DNA of 64,000 nucleotides from an uncultured Pelagibacteraceae bacterium. Lineage in GTDB: Bacteria; Pseudomonadota; Alphaproteobacteria; Pelagibacterales; Pelagibacteraceae. How positions within the stretch are numbered: the first letter of the stretch is position 1; each line of letters starts with the position of its first letter. Positions 51,891 to 60,045 of the stretch are shown here, piece after piece. The notes beneath the pieces were generated by a model. That model searched no databases. It was given only the letters and a program-made list of their open reading frames with translations, and was not told where the DNA came from. The stretch is taken from positions 1-64,000 of the forward strand of contig CACMAX010000005.1 of the NCBI GenBank assembly GCA_902611845.1, in the 5' to 3' direction. Made by a program: the position numbers and the translations under genes.

Positions 51891-52623
51891 TTTTTTTTTA
51901 AAAGAGCCTTTTGTCGATATATTAGAGGAACCAAAGAAGAACTCTAATGTTAGCTCTCAACTTATCTACGGTGAGAGTTTTAAAATAATTAGTAAAAAAA
52001 ATAATTATTTTAAAATAAAGACTTCATATGACAAATATTCAGGCTTTATAAAAAAAATTGATAGCTACGAAAAATTCAATCCAACTCACAAAGTTGGAAT
52101 TTTAAAAGCTAGAATTTATTTAGGTAATAAAAAAAAGAAATCAAAAAAGTTTTTACCATTTACGAGCAAAATACAAATTTTAAAAAAGGATCAAAATTTC
52201 ATTATGTATAAAAAAGATAAATGGGTAAGATCAAAAGACATATTTCCAATCCAAAAAAAAAATTCTGATTTTGTAAAGATATTTAAAAGTTTTCTAAATT
52301 GTAAATATAAATGGGGTGGAAAAACATTCGAAGGAGTTGATTGTTCAGCTCTATTGCAAATATTTTATAAATTTAATAATAATTTTTTTCCAAGAGACAC
52401 GATTGATCAAGTTAAATTAAAAAAAGGTGTGGGATACAAAAAAAAATTTAAAAAAGGTGATATTATTTTTTGGAAAGGACATGTTGCTATATGCATCAAT
52501 ACAAATGATCTTATCCACGCTTATGGTCCAAAAAAAAGAGTGATCATAATGCCAATTAAAAAAACGATAAAACTAATTAAAGAAACTGCGAAATTAGATG
52601 TAAAGAAAGTAACAAGGATCTGA
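51880..52623 (+). CDS. NlpC/P60 peptidase with SH3-like domains
   Basis: Translation probably begins at GTG 51880 (TTG 51877 is also possible), overlapping the ampG stop by 11 bp. The product (about 247 residues) has two SH3b-like segments (about 10-60 and 75-115, e.g. 'YGESFKIISKKNNYFKIKTSYDKYSGFIKK') and a C-terminal NlpC/P60 domain with catalytic cysteine in 'WGGKTFEGVDCSALLQIFYKF' and histidine in 'WKGHVAICINTNDLIHAYG'. It cuts peptidoglycan stem peptides. No signal peptide is visible, so it may act on muropeptides imported by AmpG in the cytoplasm. Confidence 0.85.
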   Translation: MQNSFFLKEPFVDILEEPKKNSNVSSQLIYGESFKIISKKNNYFKIKTSYDKYSGFIKKIDSYEKFNPTHKVGILKARIYLGNKKKKSKKFLPFTSKIQILKKDQNFIMYKKDKWVRSKDIFPIQKKNSDFVKIFKSFLNCKYKWGGKTFEGVDCSALLQIFYKFNNNFFPRDTIDQVKLKKGVGYKKKFKKGDIIFWKGHVAICINTNDLIHAYGPKKRVIIMPIKKTIKLIKETAKLDVKKVTRI

Positions 52624-52624
52624 A

Positions 52625-53518
52625 TTACTCTCGACCAAAATCAGGTTTAGAAATATCTTGTTTTTGAGAAATTATTTGTTTTCTTACTACTTTCGAATTG
52701 ATTAATTTTTTTATTATCTTTGAATTTTCTTTCTTACTTATATTCTTCTTAAAATCTTTTAAATTTTTCATAAAAAGATTTATTGCTTCAATCATATTAG
52801 TTTTATTCTCGAAAAATATGTCTCTCCACATTATTTCGTTGGAAGCAGCAATTCTTGAGAAATCTCTTAATCCACCTGCACTAAATTTAATCAAATTTTT
52901 ATTCTTTTTTTTCTGAAAATCCTGAGCAGTTTTTATTAAATTGTAAGCAATCAAGTGAGGTAGATGGCTAGTGACTGAAAAAATTTTATCATGATCATCG
53001 GGGTTCATAATAATTATTTTAGATCCTAAAGATTTCCAAAGTCTCTCTACTTTTTTTTGTTTTAGAGCATTTTTATATTTTATTATTATGCACCACTTGT
53101 TTTTGAACAAATTAGCATTACCATATTTGGGCCCACTAACTTCGGATCCTGAGATAGGATGACTCATCACCCAATCAAGATTTTTTGATAATTTTTTTTT
53201 TTTTAAAGAAATTAGATTTTTTTTTGTTGAACCAACGTCAGTTATAATTGAATTATGATTGAGATTTTTATTTAATGACGAAAAAAATTTAGGATATTCA
53301 CTCATAGGAGTGCTTAAAATCACAAGATCAATTTTATTTAAATTTTTATCTAACCTTGTTAAAAATTTAATTTTTTTGTTAAATTTTTTAATAATAGATT
53401 TATATTTTTTTGATTTTTCAAATACAAAAAAATTTTTAGAAATTTTTTTTTGTATTGAAGCCTTTAATATTGATGAGCCTATTAATCCGCAACCAATAAT
53501 AAGAATATTATTAAACAT
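52625..53518 (-). CDS. tyrA: Prephenate/arogenate dehydrogenase
   Basis: The 297-residue NAD-dependent enzyme works in tyrosine synthesis. It starts with the Rossmann loop 'ILIIGCGLIGSSILKA' (GxGxxG), has 'IDLVILSTPMSEYPKFF', 'ITDVGSTKKNLI', 'HPISGSEVSGPKYGNANLFKNKWCII' and 'VTSHLPHLIAYNLI', the substrate-binding histidine region, and 'SAGGLRDFSRIAASNEIMWRDIFF'. It overlaps hisC by eight bp. The hisC-tyrA pair, divergent from metX-metW, is a conserved alphaproteobacterial arrangement. Confidence 0.94.
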   Translation of the reverse strand: MFNNILIIGCGLIGSSILKASIQKKISKNFFVFEKSKKYKSIIKKFNKKIKFLTRLDKNLNKIDLVILSTPMSEYPKFFSSLNKNLNHNSIITDVGSTKKNLISLKKKKLSKNLDWVMSHPISGSEVSGPKYGNANLFKNKWCIIIKYKNALKQKKVERLWKSLGSKIIIMNPDDHDKIFSVTSHLPHLIAYNLIKTAQDFQKKKNKNLIKFSAGGLRDFSRIAASNEIMWRDIFFENKTNMIEAINLFMKNLKDFKKNISKKENSKIIKKLINSKVVRKQIISQKQDISKPDFGRE

Positions 53519-54593
53519 TTTTAAAAATAGTATTCATTCTTTTAAGGAATATTTGGTTTTCTTTTGTGTTGCCAATTGTAAGTCTTAGACAATTTTTTAT
53601 GCCATATGAATTCATTTCTCTTAGTATAATTCCATATTTCTGTAATTTTTTTAAAGTTGTATCTGCGGTAAATTTTGCTTTTTTGAAATCTAACAAAAAG
53701 AAATTTCCAGATATTTTGTTTGTACCAATATTATATTTTAACATCTCATTTTTAATTTTTTTGCACCATTTAAGATTATGTGTTACTGACTTTTTAACAA
53801 ATTTATCATCTTTAAGTGATTCAACAGCACAAATTTGAGCAAATTTATTTACGTTAAAAGGTGGTTTAATTTTATATAATTCTTTAATTATAGATTTATC
53901 ACCGTATCCCCAGCCTATCCTTAATGAAGCTAGACCATAGATTTTTGAAAATGTTCTTAAAATAAATACATTTTTAGAGTTTTTAAATAACTCAATTCCA
54001 GATTTGTAATCTTTATTCTTCATATATTCAAAATATGCATCATCAACAACCAATAAAATATTTTTATTTAATCTTCTCCTTAAGTCTAATAGCTCGTTTT
54101 TTGTTAAATATGTGCCTGTTGGATTATTTGGATTTGCAATAAAAACAATTTTTGTTTTTTTTGATGTCTTTTTAAGAATTTCTTTAACTGAAACTTTAAA
54201 ATTGATTTCTTTAGCTAATTTTACATTTGCCCCAACGATTTTGGAGTATATCCTATACATGAGGAAACTGTACTGAGGAACAACAACTTCATCATTTTCT
54301 CTAAGGAACAATTGACAAAGCATTTGAATTACTTCGTCAGAACCAGAGCCACAAATTATCTTGAATTTATCACAACCATACTTCTTTGATATTTTTTGTG
54401 TTAATTCCGAAAATTTACTGTCTGGATATTTTGATATATCAAATTTAGACTTAACAATTTTTTCGACATTTTTACTGACACCTAAAGCAGATTCATTTGC
54501 AGATAACTTAATAATATTTTTATTACCAGCCAATAAGGATTTTCCTGGTTTGTAACTCTGTAATTTTATGTTTTTAAATCTTAGCGCTGTCAT
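53511..54593 (-). CDS. hisC: Histidinol-phosphate/aromatic aminotransferase
   Basis: The 360-residue PLP fold type I enzyme has 'KLSANESALGVSKNVEKI', 'CGSGSDEVIQMLCQLF', 'VFIANPNNPTGTYL', 'LLVVDDAYFEYM' and the PLP lysine in 'RTFSKIYGLASLRIGWGYG'. This is HisC. Its coupling to tyrA suggests it also transaminates prephenate or 4-hydroxyphenylpyruvate, a common dual role. The 180-bp spacer upstream holds its promoter and the metX leader with the SAM riboswitch. Confidence 0.93.
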   Translation of the reverse strand: MTALRFKNIKLQSYKPGKSLLAGNKNIIKLSANESALGVSKNVEKIVKSKFDISKYPDSKFSELTQKISKKYGCDKFKIICGSGSDEVIQMLCQLFLRENDEVVVPQYSFLMYRIYSKIVGANVKLAKEINFKVSVKEILKKTSKKTKIVFIANPNNPTGTYLTKNELLDLRRRLNKNILLVVDDAYFEYMKNKDYKSGIELFKNSKNVFILRTFSKIYGLASLRIGWGYGDKSIIKELYKIKPPFNVNKFAQICAVESLKDDKFVKKSVTHNLKWCKKIKNEMLKYNIGTNKISGNFFLLDFKKAKFTADTTLKKLQKYGIILREMNSYGIKNCLRLTIGNTKENQIFLKRMNTIFKNV

Positions 54594-54655
54594 AGTAAAT
54601 ATTTCACTATAAATAGTCTTTTAACTAGATAAAACAATAATTAATTGAGCAATAT

Positions 54656-54684
54656 TTGACATATAAATTCCTTTGAAGTAAAAC
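54656..54684 (+). promoter_or_regulatory. Candidate sigma-70 promoter for metX
   Basis: TTGACA at 54656-54661 is a perfect -35 hexamer. A weaker -10 TAAAAC lies at 54679-54684 after a 17-bp spacer. The predicted start, near 54690, falls at the first base of the riboswitch P1 stem (54691), so the RNA would begin with the aptamer. This alignment supports both calls, though neither is tested. Confidence 0.55.
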
Positions 54685-54688
54685 CTGC

Positions 54689-54739
54689 ATGCGCTGATTT
54701 ATACTGAATTGCGAGCGCTATAAAAAAACCGCTAAAATG
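54689..54739 (+). promoter_or_regulatory. SAM-II family riboswitch
   Basis: The leader contains GCGCTGATTTA (54691-54701) then AGCGC (54714-54718), which pairs with GCGCT as P1, an A-rich joining strand, and CCGCTAAAA (54729-54737), the SAM-II 3' pseudoknot strand. The order GCGCTGATTTA ... GAGCGC ... GCTAAAA is the SAM-II (metA-type) consensus; SAM-V shares the core and is the only real alternative. It should lower metX expression when S-adenosylmethionine is plentiful. An eight-T run follows at once (54740-54747). The start codon is 36 bases downstream and I see no clear ribosome-binding site. Confidence 0.82.
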
Positions 54740-54773
54740 TTTTTTTTCTCACAATTCAATCAGTACAATTATT

Positions 54774-55907
54774 ATGAATAAGAATATTGATACAAAAAAA
54801 ATAATTATATCAAATCCCCTTAAATTGGATTGTGGTAAGGAAATTAATAACTTTCCAATAGCATATGAGACATATGGGGAATTAAACAGTGAAAAAAGTA
54901 ATGCAATATTAGTTTTCCATGCTTTGACTGGAGATCAATATGTTTCTGGAAAAAACCCAATAACTAATAAAGATGGTTGGTGGAGTTATGTTGTTGGAGA
55001 AAATAAGCCAATTGATACAAATAAATTTTTTGTGATTTGTGCAAACGTTATTGGAGGCTGCATGGGATCTTACGGACCTAGCACAATAAATGAGTCCACT
55101 GGTAAACAAATAGGAACTGATTTTCCAATTATAACTATTAACGACATGGTTAACGCTCAATATGAGCTAATTAAATATTTAGAAATTGAAAAACTTTTTG
55201 CTGTAGTAGGTGGTTCAATGGGTGGAATGCAAGTACTTCAATTTGTTGCCAATTTTCCAGATAAAGCAAAACTTGCAATACCGATTGCTTGTACATCTAG
55301 TCACTCGGCACAAAACATAGCGTTTAATGAATTAGGAAGACAGGCAATTATGGCTGACAGTAAGTGGGAAAATGGATTTTATAGTAATTACAAATTAAGT
55401 CCTGACAAAGGGTTAGCGGTAGCAAGAATGGCAGCACATATTACTTATCTTTCTGAAAAAGGATTGCAGGAAAAATTTGGAAGAAAATTGCAAGATAGGG
55501 ATAGCCTAAGATATGGATTTGAGGCAGATTTTCAAATTGAGAGTTATCTTCGATACCAAGGATCTGTGTTTGTTGATAGATTTGATGCTAATAGTTATTT
55601 ATATATAACTCGTGCAATGGATTATTTTGACTTATCCAAACAGTACAAAGGAAACTTATCTGATGCATTCAAAGAAACTAAAACAAAATTTTTTGTAATA
55701 TCATTTACATCAGATTGGTTGTATCCAACATCGGAGAATAGAGAAATAGTTATAGCACTAAATTCTATTGGTGCAGATGTCGGATTTGTAGAAATAGAAT
55801 CTGATAAGGGGCATGACTCATTTTTACTCGATGTTCCAAGTTTCCTAAAGACACTTGGCGATTATATTAATTCAACCTACAAAGTTATAAATGAAAGAAG
55901 AATTTAA
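54774..55907 (+). CDS. metX: Homoserine O-acyltransferase MetX
   Basis: The 377-residue alpha/beta-hydrolase acylates homoserine, the first committed step to methionine. The nucleophile S148 is in '[14 protein letters not shown]'; '[29 protein letters not shown]', '[30 protein letters not shown]', '[16 protein letters not shown]' (Asp) and '[10 protein letters not shown]' (His) complete the triad. Whether it uses acetyl- or succinyl-CoA cannot be read safely. Preceded by a SAM-II type leader and followed by metW with a 17-bp overlap. Confidence 0.95.
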   Translation: MNKNIDTKKIIISNPLKLDCGKEINNFPIAYETYGELNSEKSNAILVFHALTGDQYVSGKNPITNKDGWWSYVVGENKPIDTNKFFVICANVIGGCMGSYGPSTINESTGKQIGTDFPIITINDMVNAQYELIKYLEIEKLFAVVGGSMGGMQVLQFVANFPDKAKLAIPIACTSSHSAQNIAFNELGRQAIMADSKWENGFYSNYKLSPDKGLAVARMAAHITYLSEKGLQEKFGRKLQDRDSLRYGFEADFQIESYLRYQGSVFVDRFDANSYLYITRAMDYFDLSKQYKGNLSDAFKETKTKFFVISFTSDWLYPTSENREIVIALNSIGADVGFVEIESDKGHDSFLLDVPSFLKTLGDYINSTYKVINERRI

Positions 55908-56487
55908 CATTATATCTAATTTGATAGAGGAAAATACTAGAGTTCTAGATGTCGGTTGTGGCAATGGAGACTTGATGAAATTTTTACAAGAAAACAAAAC
56001 TAAAGATATTCGTGGATTAGAAATTTCTAAAGAAAAAGTTCAAAATTGTTTATCAAAAGGATTAACTGTAATTGAGGGGAATGCTGAAAGCGATTTAAAA
56101 CAATTTCCTAAATCGTCTTTTGATTACGTTATTTTAAGCCAAACATTACAAGCTTTCCTTAATCCTGAATTAGTAATTAATGAATTACTAAAAGTAGGAA
56201 AAAAAGTAATTGTTACTATACCTAATTTTGGTTACTGGAGAGTTAGACTACAATTATTGTTTAAAGGCACAATGCCTGTAACAGAAAATTTACCTCATGA
56301 ATGGTACAATACACCAAATTTACATATGTGCACAATTAAAGATTTTTATAATTTTTGCAGTAGTAAGAATATTAAAATATTTAAGTCTATCGCTTTAAAA
56401 AAAAGTCGAATTTCAGAAATAAATAAATCAAATTTAAATTATAAAAATCTTGACTCTCATTTAGGTATATTTTTAATAGAAAATTAA
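55891..56487 (+). CDS. metW: MetW, methyltransferase-like methionine biosynthesis protein
   Basis: The 198-residue protein has a SAM-binding loop '[19 protein letters not shown]' (from about residue 18), '[30 protein letters not shown]', '[76 protein letters not shown]'. The last block is almost invariant in MetW. MetW forms a complex with MetX and is needed for its activity in several bacteria. It overlaps metX by 17 bp and touches gloB with no spacer. Confidence 0.95.
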   Translation: MKEEFNIISNLIEENTRVLDVGCGNGDLMKFLQENKTKDIRGLEISKEKVQNCLSKGLTVIEGNAESDLKQFPKSSFDYVILSQTLQAFLNPELVINELLKVGKKVIVTIPNFGYWRVRLQLLFKGTMPVTENLPHEWYNTPNLHMCTIKDFYNFCSSKNIKIFKSIALKKSRISEINKSNLNYKNLDSHLGIFLIEN

Positions 56488-57207
56488 ATGAAAGTAGAAA
56501 TTATTAAGTGTCTGGAAGATAATTTTTCTTACATTTTAATTAATGAAGCTAATAGAAATTGTTGTGTTGTTGATCCTGGTGAAGCAGATCCAATTATAAA
56601 TTATTTAAAGAAAAACAAATTAAATTTAAAATATGTATTAAATACACATCATCATCATGACCATGTTGGCGGGAATGAAGAATTAAAAAAAAAATTTAAT
56701 GCAGAAGTAATAGGTTATATTGGAGATAAAAATAGAATACCTCAAATTGATATTTGCTTAAGTGATGGTGAAATTTGGAAGAAGGATATTTTTGAAGCAA
56801 AAATATATCATGTCCCTGGCCATACGATAGGTCATATCTGTTTTCATTTTTTTAAAAATAAGTTAATTTTTACAGGAGATACTTTATTCTCTATGGGATG
56901 TGGAAGAATTTTTGAAGGGAGTTATGAGCAAATGTACAACTCACTACAAGTTTTAAAAAATTTAGATAAAGATACAAAAATTTATTGTGGACATGAATAT
57001 ACTTTAAAGAATTCTGAATTTTGTTTAGCACAAGATTCCAATAACAATGAATTACTAAAGAAAATTAAAGAAATTAAAGAAAAAATTAAACAAGGTAAAA
57101 CTAGTATGCCATCAACGATTGGTGAGGAACTTAATTGTAACATTTTTCTTAAGTCAAACGATCTAGAAAATTTCAAAAAATTGAGGGATTTAAAGGATAA
57201 TTTCTAA
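56488..57207 (+). CDS. gloB: Hydroxyacylglutathione hydrolase (glyoxalase II)
   Basis: The 239-residue metallo-beta-lactamase-fold enzyme hydrolyses S-lactoylglutathione, completing methylglyoxal detoxification. The metal motif 'THHHHDHVGG' lies near residues 52-61; 'FTGDTLFSMGCGRIFEGSYEQMYNSL' and 'IYCGHEYTLKNSEFCL' are GloB-specific. The C-terminal helical domain ('TSMPSTIGEELNCNIFL') that binds glutathione is present. The ATG follows the metW stop directly, so it is in the metX operon. Confidence 0.93.
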   Translation: MKVEIIKCLEDNFSYILINEANRNCCVVDPGEADPIINYLKKNKLNLKYVLNTHHHHDHVGGNEELKKKFNAEVIGYIGDKNRIPQIDICLSDGEIWKKDIFEAKIYHVPGHTIGHICFHFFKNKLIFTGDTLFSMGCGRIFEGSYEQMYNSLQVLKNLDKDTKIYCGHEYTLKNSEFCLAQDSNNNELLKKIKEIKEKIKQGKTSMPSTIGEELNCNIFLKSNDLENFKKLRDLKDNF

Positions 57208-57217
57208 GTTATTAACC

Positions 57218-57245
57218 TTGACTATGATGCAACCCAGACTATATT
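57218..57245 (+). promoter_or_regulatory. Candidate promoter for rplU-rpmA-obgE
   Basis: TTGACT at 57218-57223 and TATATT at 57240-57245 are separated by 16 bp, a good sigma-70 match in the 64-bp space after gloB. Transcription would start near 57252, about 20 bases before the rplU start. The spacer between gloB and rplU is among the few in this region, which fits a new transcript. Confidence 0.5.
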
Positions 57246-57271
57246 GCTGACTATAAAAATTAGGGCTAACT

Positions 57272-57673
57272 ATGTCATTCGCGGTAATTCAAACAGGTGG
57301 TAAACAGTATAAAGTGAAAGCTGGAGAGATTCTCAAAGTTGAAAAGCTCGAAGATTCAAAAGAAAATTCAAAAATAGAGTTTAATGAAATACTAGCTTAC
57401 GGAGATGATAAAAATTTAGAGTTAGGAGAGCCGACAATTAGTGGAGCTAAAGTTGAAGCTGAATTAATAAAAAATGGAAAAAATAGAACAGTCCTTATTT
57501 TTAAAAAAAGGAGAAGGCAAAATTCGAGAAGAAAAAATGGTCATAGACAAAAATTTACAATGGTAAGAATAAGTAAAATCTATTCAAAAGATGGTAAAGT
57601 TATTTCTGAAGCAGAAAAAAGAAAAGAAATACCGTCAAAAAAAACAGTTGAAACTAAGGAAGCAGCTAAATAA
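57272..57673 (+). CDS. rplU: Ribosomal protein bL21 with C-terminal extension
   Basis: The first about 103 residues are a standard bL21: 'MSFAVIQTGGKQYKVKAGEILKVEKLE', 'AKVEAELIKNGKNRTVLIFKKRRRQNSRRKNGHRQKFTMVRISKI'. About 30 extra residues follow, lysine- and glutamate-rich ('DGKVISEAEKRKEIPSKKTVETKEAAK'), a flexible tail seen in some alphaproteobacteria. It is a 50S protein binding 23S rRNA. rpmA starts 10 bp downstream, the usual order. Confidence 0.96.
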   Translation: MSFAVIQTGGKQYKVKAGEILKVEKLEDSKENSKIEFNEILAYGDDKNLELGEPTISGAKVEAELIKNGKNRTVLIFKKRRRQNSRRKNGHRQKFTMVRISKIYSKDGKVISEAEKRKEIPSKKTVETKEAAK

Positions 57674-57683
57674 AAAGTAATTT

Positions 57684-57938
57684 ATGGCAACGAAAAAAGC
57701 AGGTGGATCGTCAAGAAACGGAAGAGATAGTGCAGGTCGTAGACTTGGTGTGAAAAAATATGGTGGCGAGATGGTTGTGCCTGGCAACATTATTGTAAGA
57801 CAAAGGGGAACTAAAATATTTCCTGGAGAAAATGTTGGCATGGGTAAAGACCATTCGATATTTTCAGTTGTTAAAGGTAAAGTAGAGTTTAAAAAATCAA
57901 AATCTGATAGAACTTACGTTTCTGTAAAGCCCAATTAA
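57684..57938 (+). CDS. rpmA: Ribosomal protein bL27
   Basis: The 84-residue protein starts '[69 protein letters not shown]', a textbook bL27 whose N-terminus reaches the peptidyl-transferase centre. It begins directly with MATKKAGG, so no N-terminal cleavage peptide is needed. It follows rplU by 10 bp and precedes obgE; a small imperfect hairpin (ACAAC...GTTGT, 57944-57962) sits in the 27-bp spacer before obgE. Confidence 0.97.
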   Translation: MATKKAGGSSRNGRDSAGRRLGVKKYGGEMVVPGNIIVRQRGTKIFPGENVGMGKDHSIFSVVKGKVEFKKSKSDRTYVSVKPN

Positions 57939-57965
57939 TAGATACAACACTCACATAGTTGTTAT

Positions 57966-58949
57966 ATGAAATTTCTAGATCAAGTTAAGATATATGTAAA
58001 AGCTGGCAACGGAGGGTCGGGATCTCCAAGTTTTCGTAGGGAAAAATTTGTAGAGTTTGGTGGCCCTGATGGCGGCGATGGAGGGAAAGGAGGATCTGTA
58101 ATTCTTATTAGTGAAAGAAATCTTAATACTTTGATTGATTACAGGTATCAACAACACTTCAAAGCTGAAAGAGGAAAGGATGGCGGCGGAAAAAACAAAA
58201 CTGGGAAAGGTGGTGAAGATTTATATTTAAAAGTACCTTTAGGAACACAAGTATTTGAAGAAGATAATAAAACACTTATTTATGATTTTAAAAGTCAGAA
58301 AGAGGAATTTTTAATAGCAAGCGGAGGTGAAGGAGGATTTGGAAATACAAGGTTTAAGTCCTCAACCAATAGAGCCCCAAAGAAATTTACAAAAGGGGGT
58401 CAAGGAGAGGAATTTTGGATTTGGCTTCAACTAAAAACAATTGCTGATATCGGTATCATAGGATTGCCCAATGCTGGGAAATCCAGCTTGCTTGCATCAA
58501 TGACGAGTGCAAATCCAAAAATAGCAAACTATAAATTTACTACAATTAATCCAAATCTTGGTGTTGCTAGTTATGATGACAAAGAAGTTACTTTAGCAGA
58601 TATACCAGGCTTAATTGAGGGCGCTCATAAAGGAACTGGTCTTGGGATAAAATTTTTAAAACACATAGAAAGGTGCAAAACTTTGCTGCATTTAATAGAT
58701 ATAACTAAAGATGATTTATTTATTTCTTACAATCAAGTCAGAAAAGAATTATCAAAATACAGTAAAGATTTAGTTAAAAAAAAAGAAATAATAGTTTTAA
58801 ATAAAACTGACTTGATAGATGAAGAGAAAAAAAAAGAGAAGCTAAAAAAACTTAAGAACAAATTAAAAAAAAATATCTTTTTCATGTCAACAATGGATAA
58901 AAAATCAGTATCAGATATAAAGTCAAAGTTGGTAAACTATGTATCTTAA
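57966..58949 (+). CDS. obgE: Obg/CgtA GTPase
   Basis: The 327-residue protein has the glycine-rich Obg fold (residues 1-158: 'MKFLDQVKIYVKAGNGGSGSPSFRREKFVEFGGPDGGDGGKGG') and a GTPase domain with G1 'GLPNAGKSSLLASM' (about 165-178), G2 'TTINPNLG', G3 'DIPGLIEGAHKGTGLG' and G4 'LNKTDLID'. It has no C-terminal OCT domain. It helps 50S assembly and the stress response. It overlaps proB by 11 bp. No clear ribosome-binding site precedes its ATG. Confidence 0.96.
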   Translation: MKFLDQVKIYVKAGNGGSGSPSFRREKFVEFGGPDGGDGGKGGSVILISERNLNTLIDYRYQQHFKAERGKDGGGKNKTGKGGEDLYLKVPLGTQVFEEDNKTLIYDFKSQKEEFLIASGGEGGFGNTRFKSSTNRAPKKFTKGGQGEEFWIWLQLKTIADIGIIGLPNAGKSSLLASMTSANPKIANYKFTTINPNLGVASYDDKEVTLADIPGLIEGAHKGTGLGIKFLKHIERCKTLLHLIDITKDDLFISYNQVRKELSKYSKDLVKKKEIIVLNKTDLIDEEKKKEKLKKLKNKLKKNIFFMSTMDKKSVSDIKSKLVNYVS

Positions 58950-60045
58950 GGATTCCAAAACTGTAGTAATAAAAATAGGTTCATCTTTATTAATAAATGA
59001 CAATAAAATTATTAGAGAAAAATGGCTTTTGGAATTTGCTAAGGATATTAAAGAGTTACAAAAACTAAAAAAGAACATTGTTATAGTGAGTTCTGGAGCA
59101 ATTGCTTTAGGGTGTAAAAAATTACAATTAAATAAAAAAACTTTAAAGCTTGATAAAAGTCAAGCTGTTGCATCAATTGGACAAATAGAATTAATGAATC
59201 TTTTTAAAAAGACATTTAACTCAAATAAAATAAATATTTCTCAAATTCTAATTACTTTAGAAGATACTGAACAAAGAAGAAGAGCTATAAATGCTAAAAG
59301 AACTTTCGAAAACTTATTTGAGCTTAATTTTGTACCTGTTGTTAATGAAAATGATAGTATTGCAACTTCTGAAATTAAATACGGAGATAATGACAGATTA
59401 GCATCAAGAGTTGCACAAATATCAGGCGCAGATTGCTTAATATTATTGTCTGATGTTGATGGATTGTATTCTAAAAACCCAAAAATTCATAAAAATGCTA
59501 AATTGATTAAAGAAATAAAAAATATTGATTCTAAAATTGAAAATTTTTCAAGTAAAAGCACAAGTGAGTATGGTACTGGTGGAATGAAAACGAAAATTGA
59601 TGCTGCAAAAGTATGTCAAGTCTCGGGTTGCTATATGGCTATTGCAAATGGTTTAATTAAAAGACCAATTAAAAATATACTAGAACATAATTCTGGGACA
59701 TGGTTTTTGCCAAAAGTATCTAAATTAGATGCAAGAAAAAAATGGATAATTAGCTCTATATCTCCAAAAGGAGAAATTATTATAGATGATGGTGCTTTGA
59801 ATGCTTTAAAAAATGGAAAAAGTTTATTAGCTGCAGGTATTAGAAAAGTTTCAGGAAAATTTGTTAAAGGTGATCATGTTAGAATTTTAGATAAAAATAA
59901 CAAAGAATTTGCTAGAGGGTTGAGCAGTTTCACATCTGATGAGATATCCAAAATAAAAGGAGAACATTCTAACAAAATTAGTAATCTTTTAGGCTATGTT
60001 ACAAAGTCTGAAGTTATACATAAAGATGATATGGTTAAAATTTAA
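58939..60045 (+). CDS. proB: Glutamate 5-kinase
   Basis: The 368-residue enzyme phosphorylates glutamate in proline synthesis. The amino-acid kinase domain (1-255) shows 'VVIKIGSSLLIND', 'IVIVSSGAIALGCKKL', 'VPVVNENDSIATSEIKYGDNDRLASRVAQISGADCLILLSDVDGLYSKNP' and 'EYGTGGMKTKIDAAKVCQVSGC'. A C-terminal PUA domain (about 275-368) follows. It is coupled to proA by TAATG, so both steps are made together. Confidence 0.95.
   Translation: MYLKDSKTVVIKIGSSLLINDNKIIREKWLLEFAKDIKELQKLKKNIVIVSSGAIALGCKKLQLNKKTLKLDKSQAVASIGQIELMNLFKKTFNSNKINISQILITLEDTEQRRRAINAKRTFENLFELNFVPVVNENDSIATSEIKYGDNDRLASRVAQISGADCLILLSDVDGLYSKNPKIHKNAKLIKEIKNIDSKIENFSSKSTSEYGTGGMKTKIDAAKVCQVSGCYMAIANGLIKRPIKNILEHNSGTWFLPKVSKLDARKKWIISSISPKGEIIIDDGALNALKNGKSLLAAGIRKVSGKFVKGDHVRILDKNNKEFARGLSSFTSDEISKIKGEHSNKISNLLGYVTKSEVIHKDDMVKI

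Noticed and set aside
57944-57962. Regulatory hairpin before obgE
   Set aside because: Only five base pairs with a nine-base loop and no U tract; likely chance, though the spacer lacks a ribosome-binding site.
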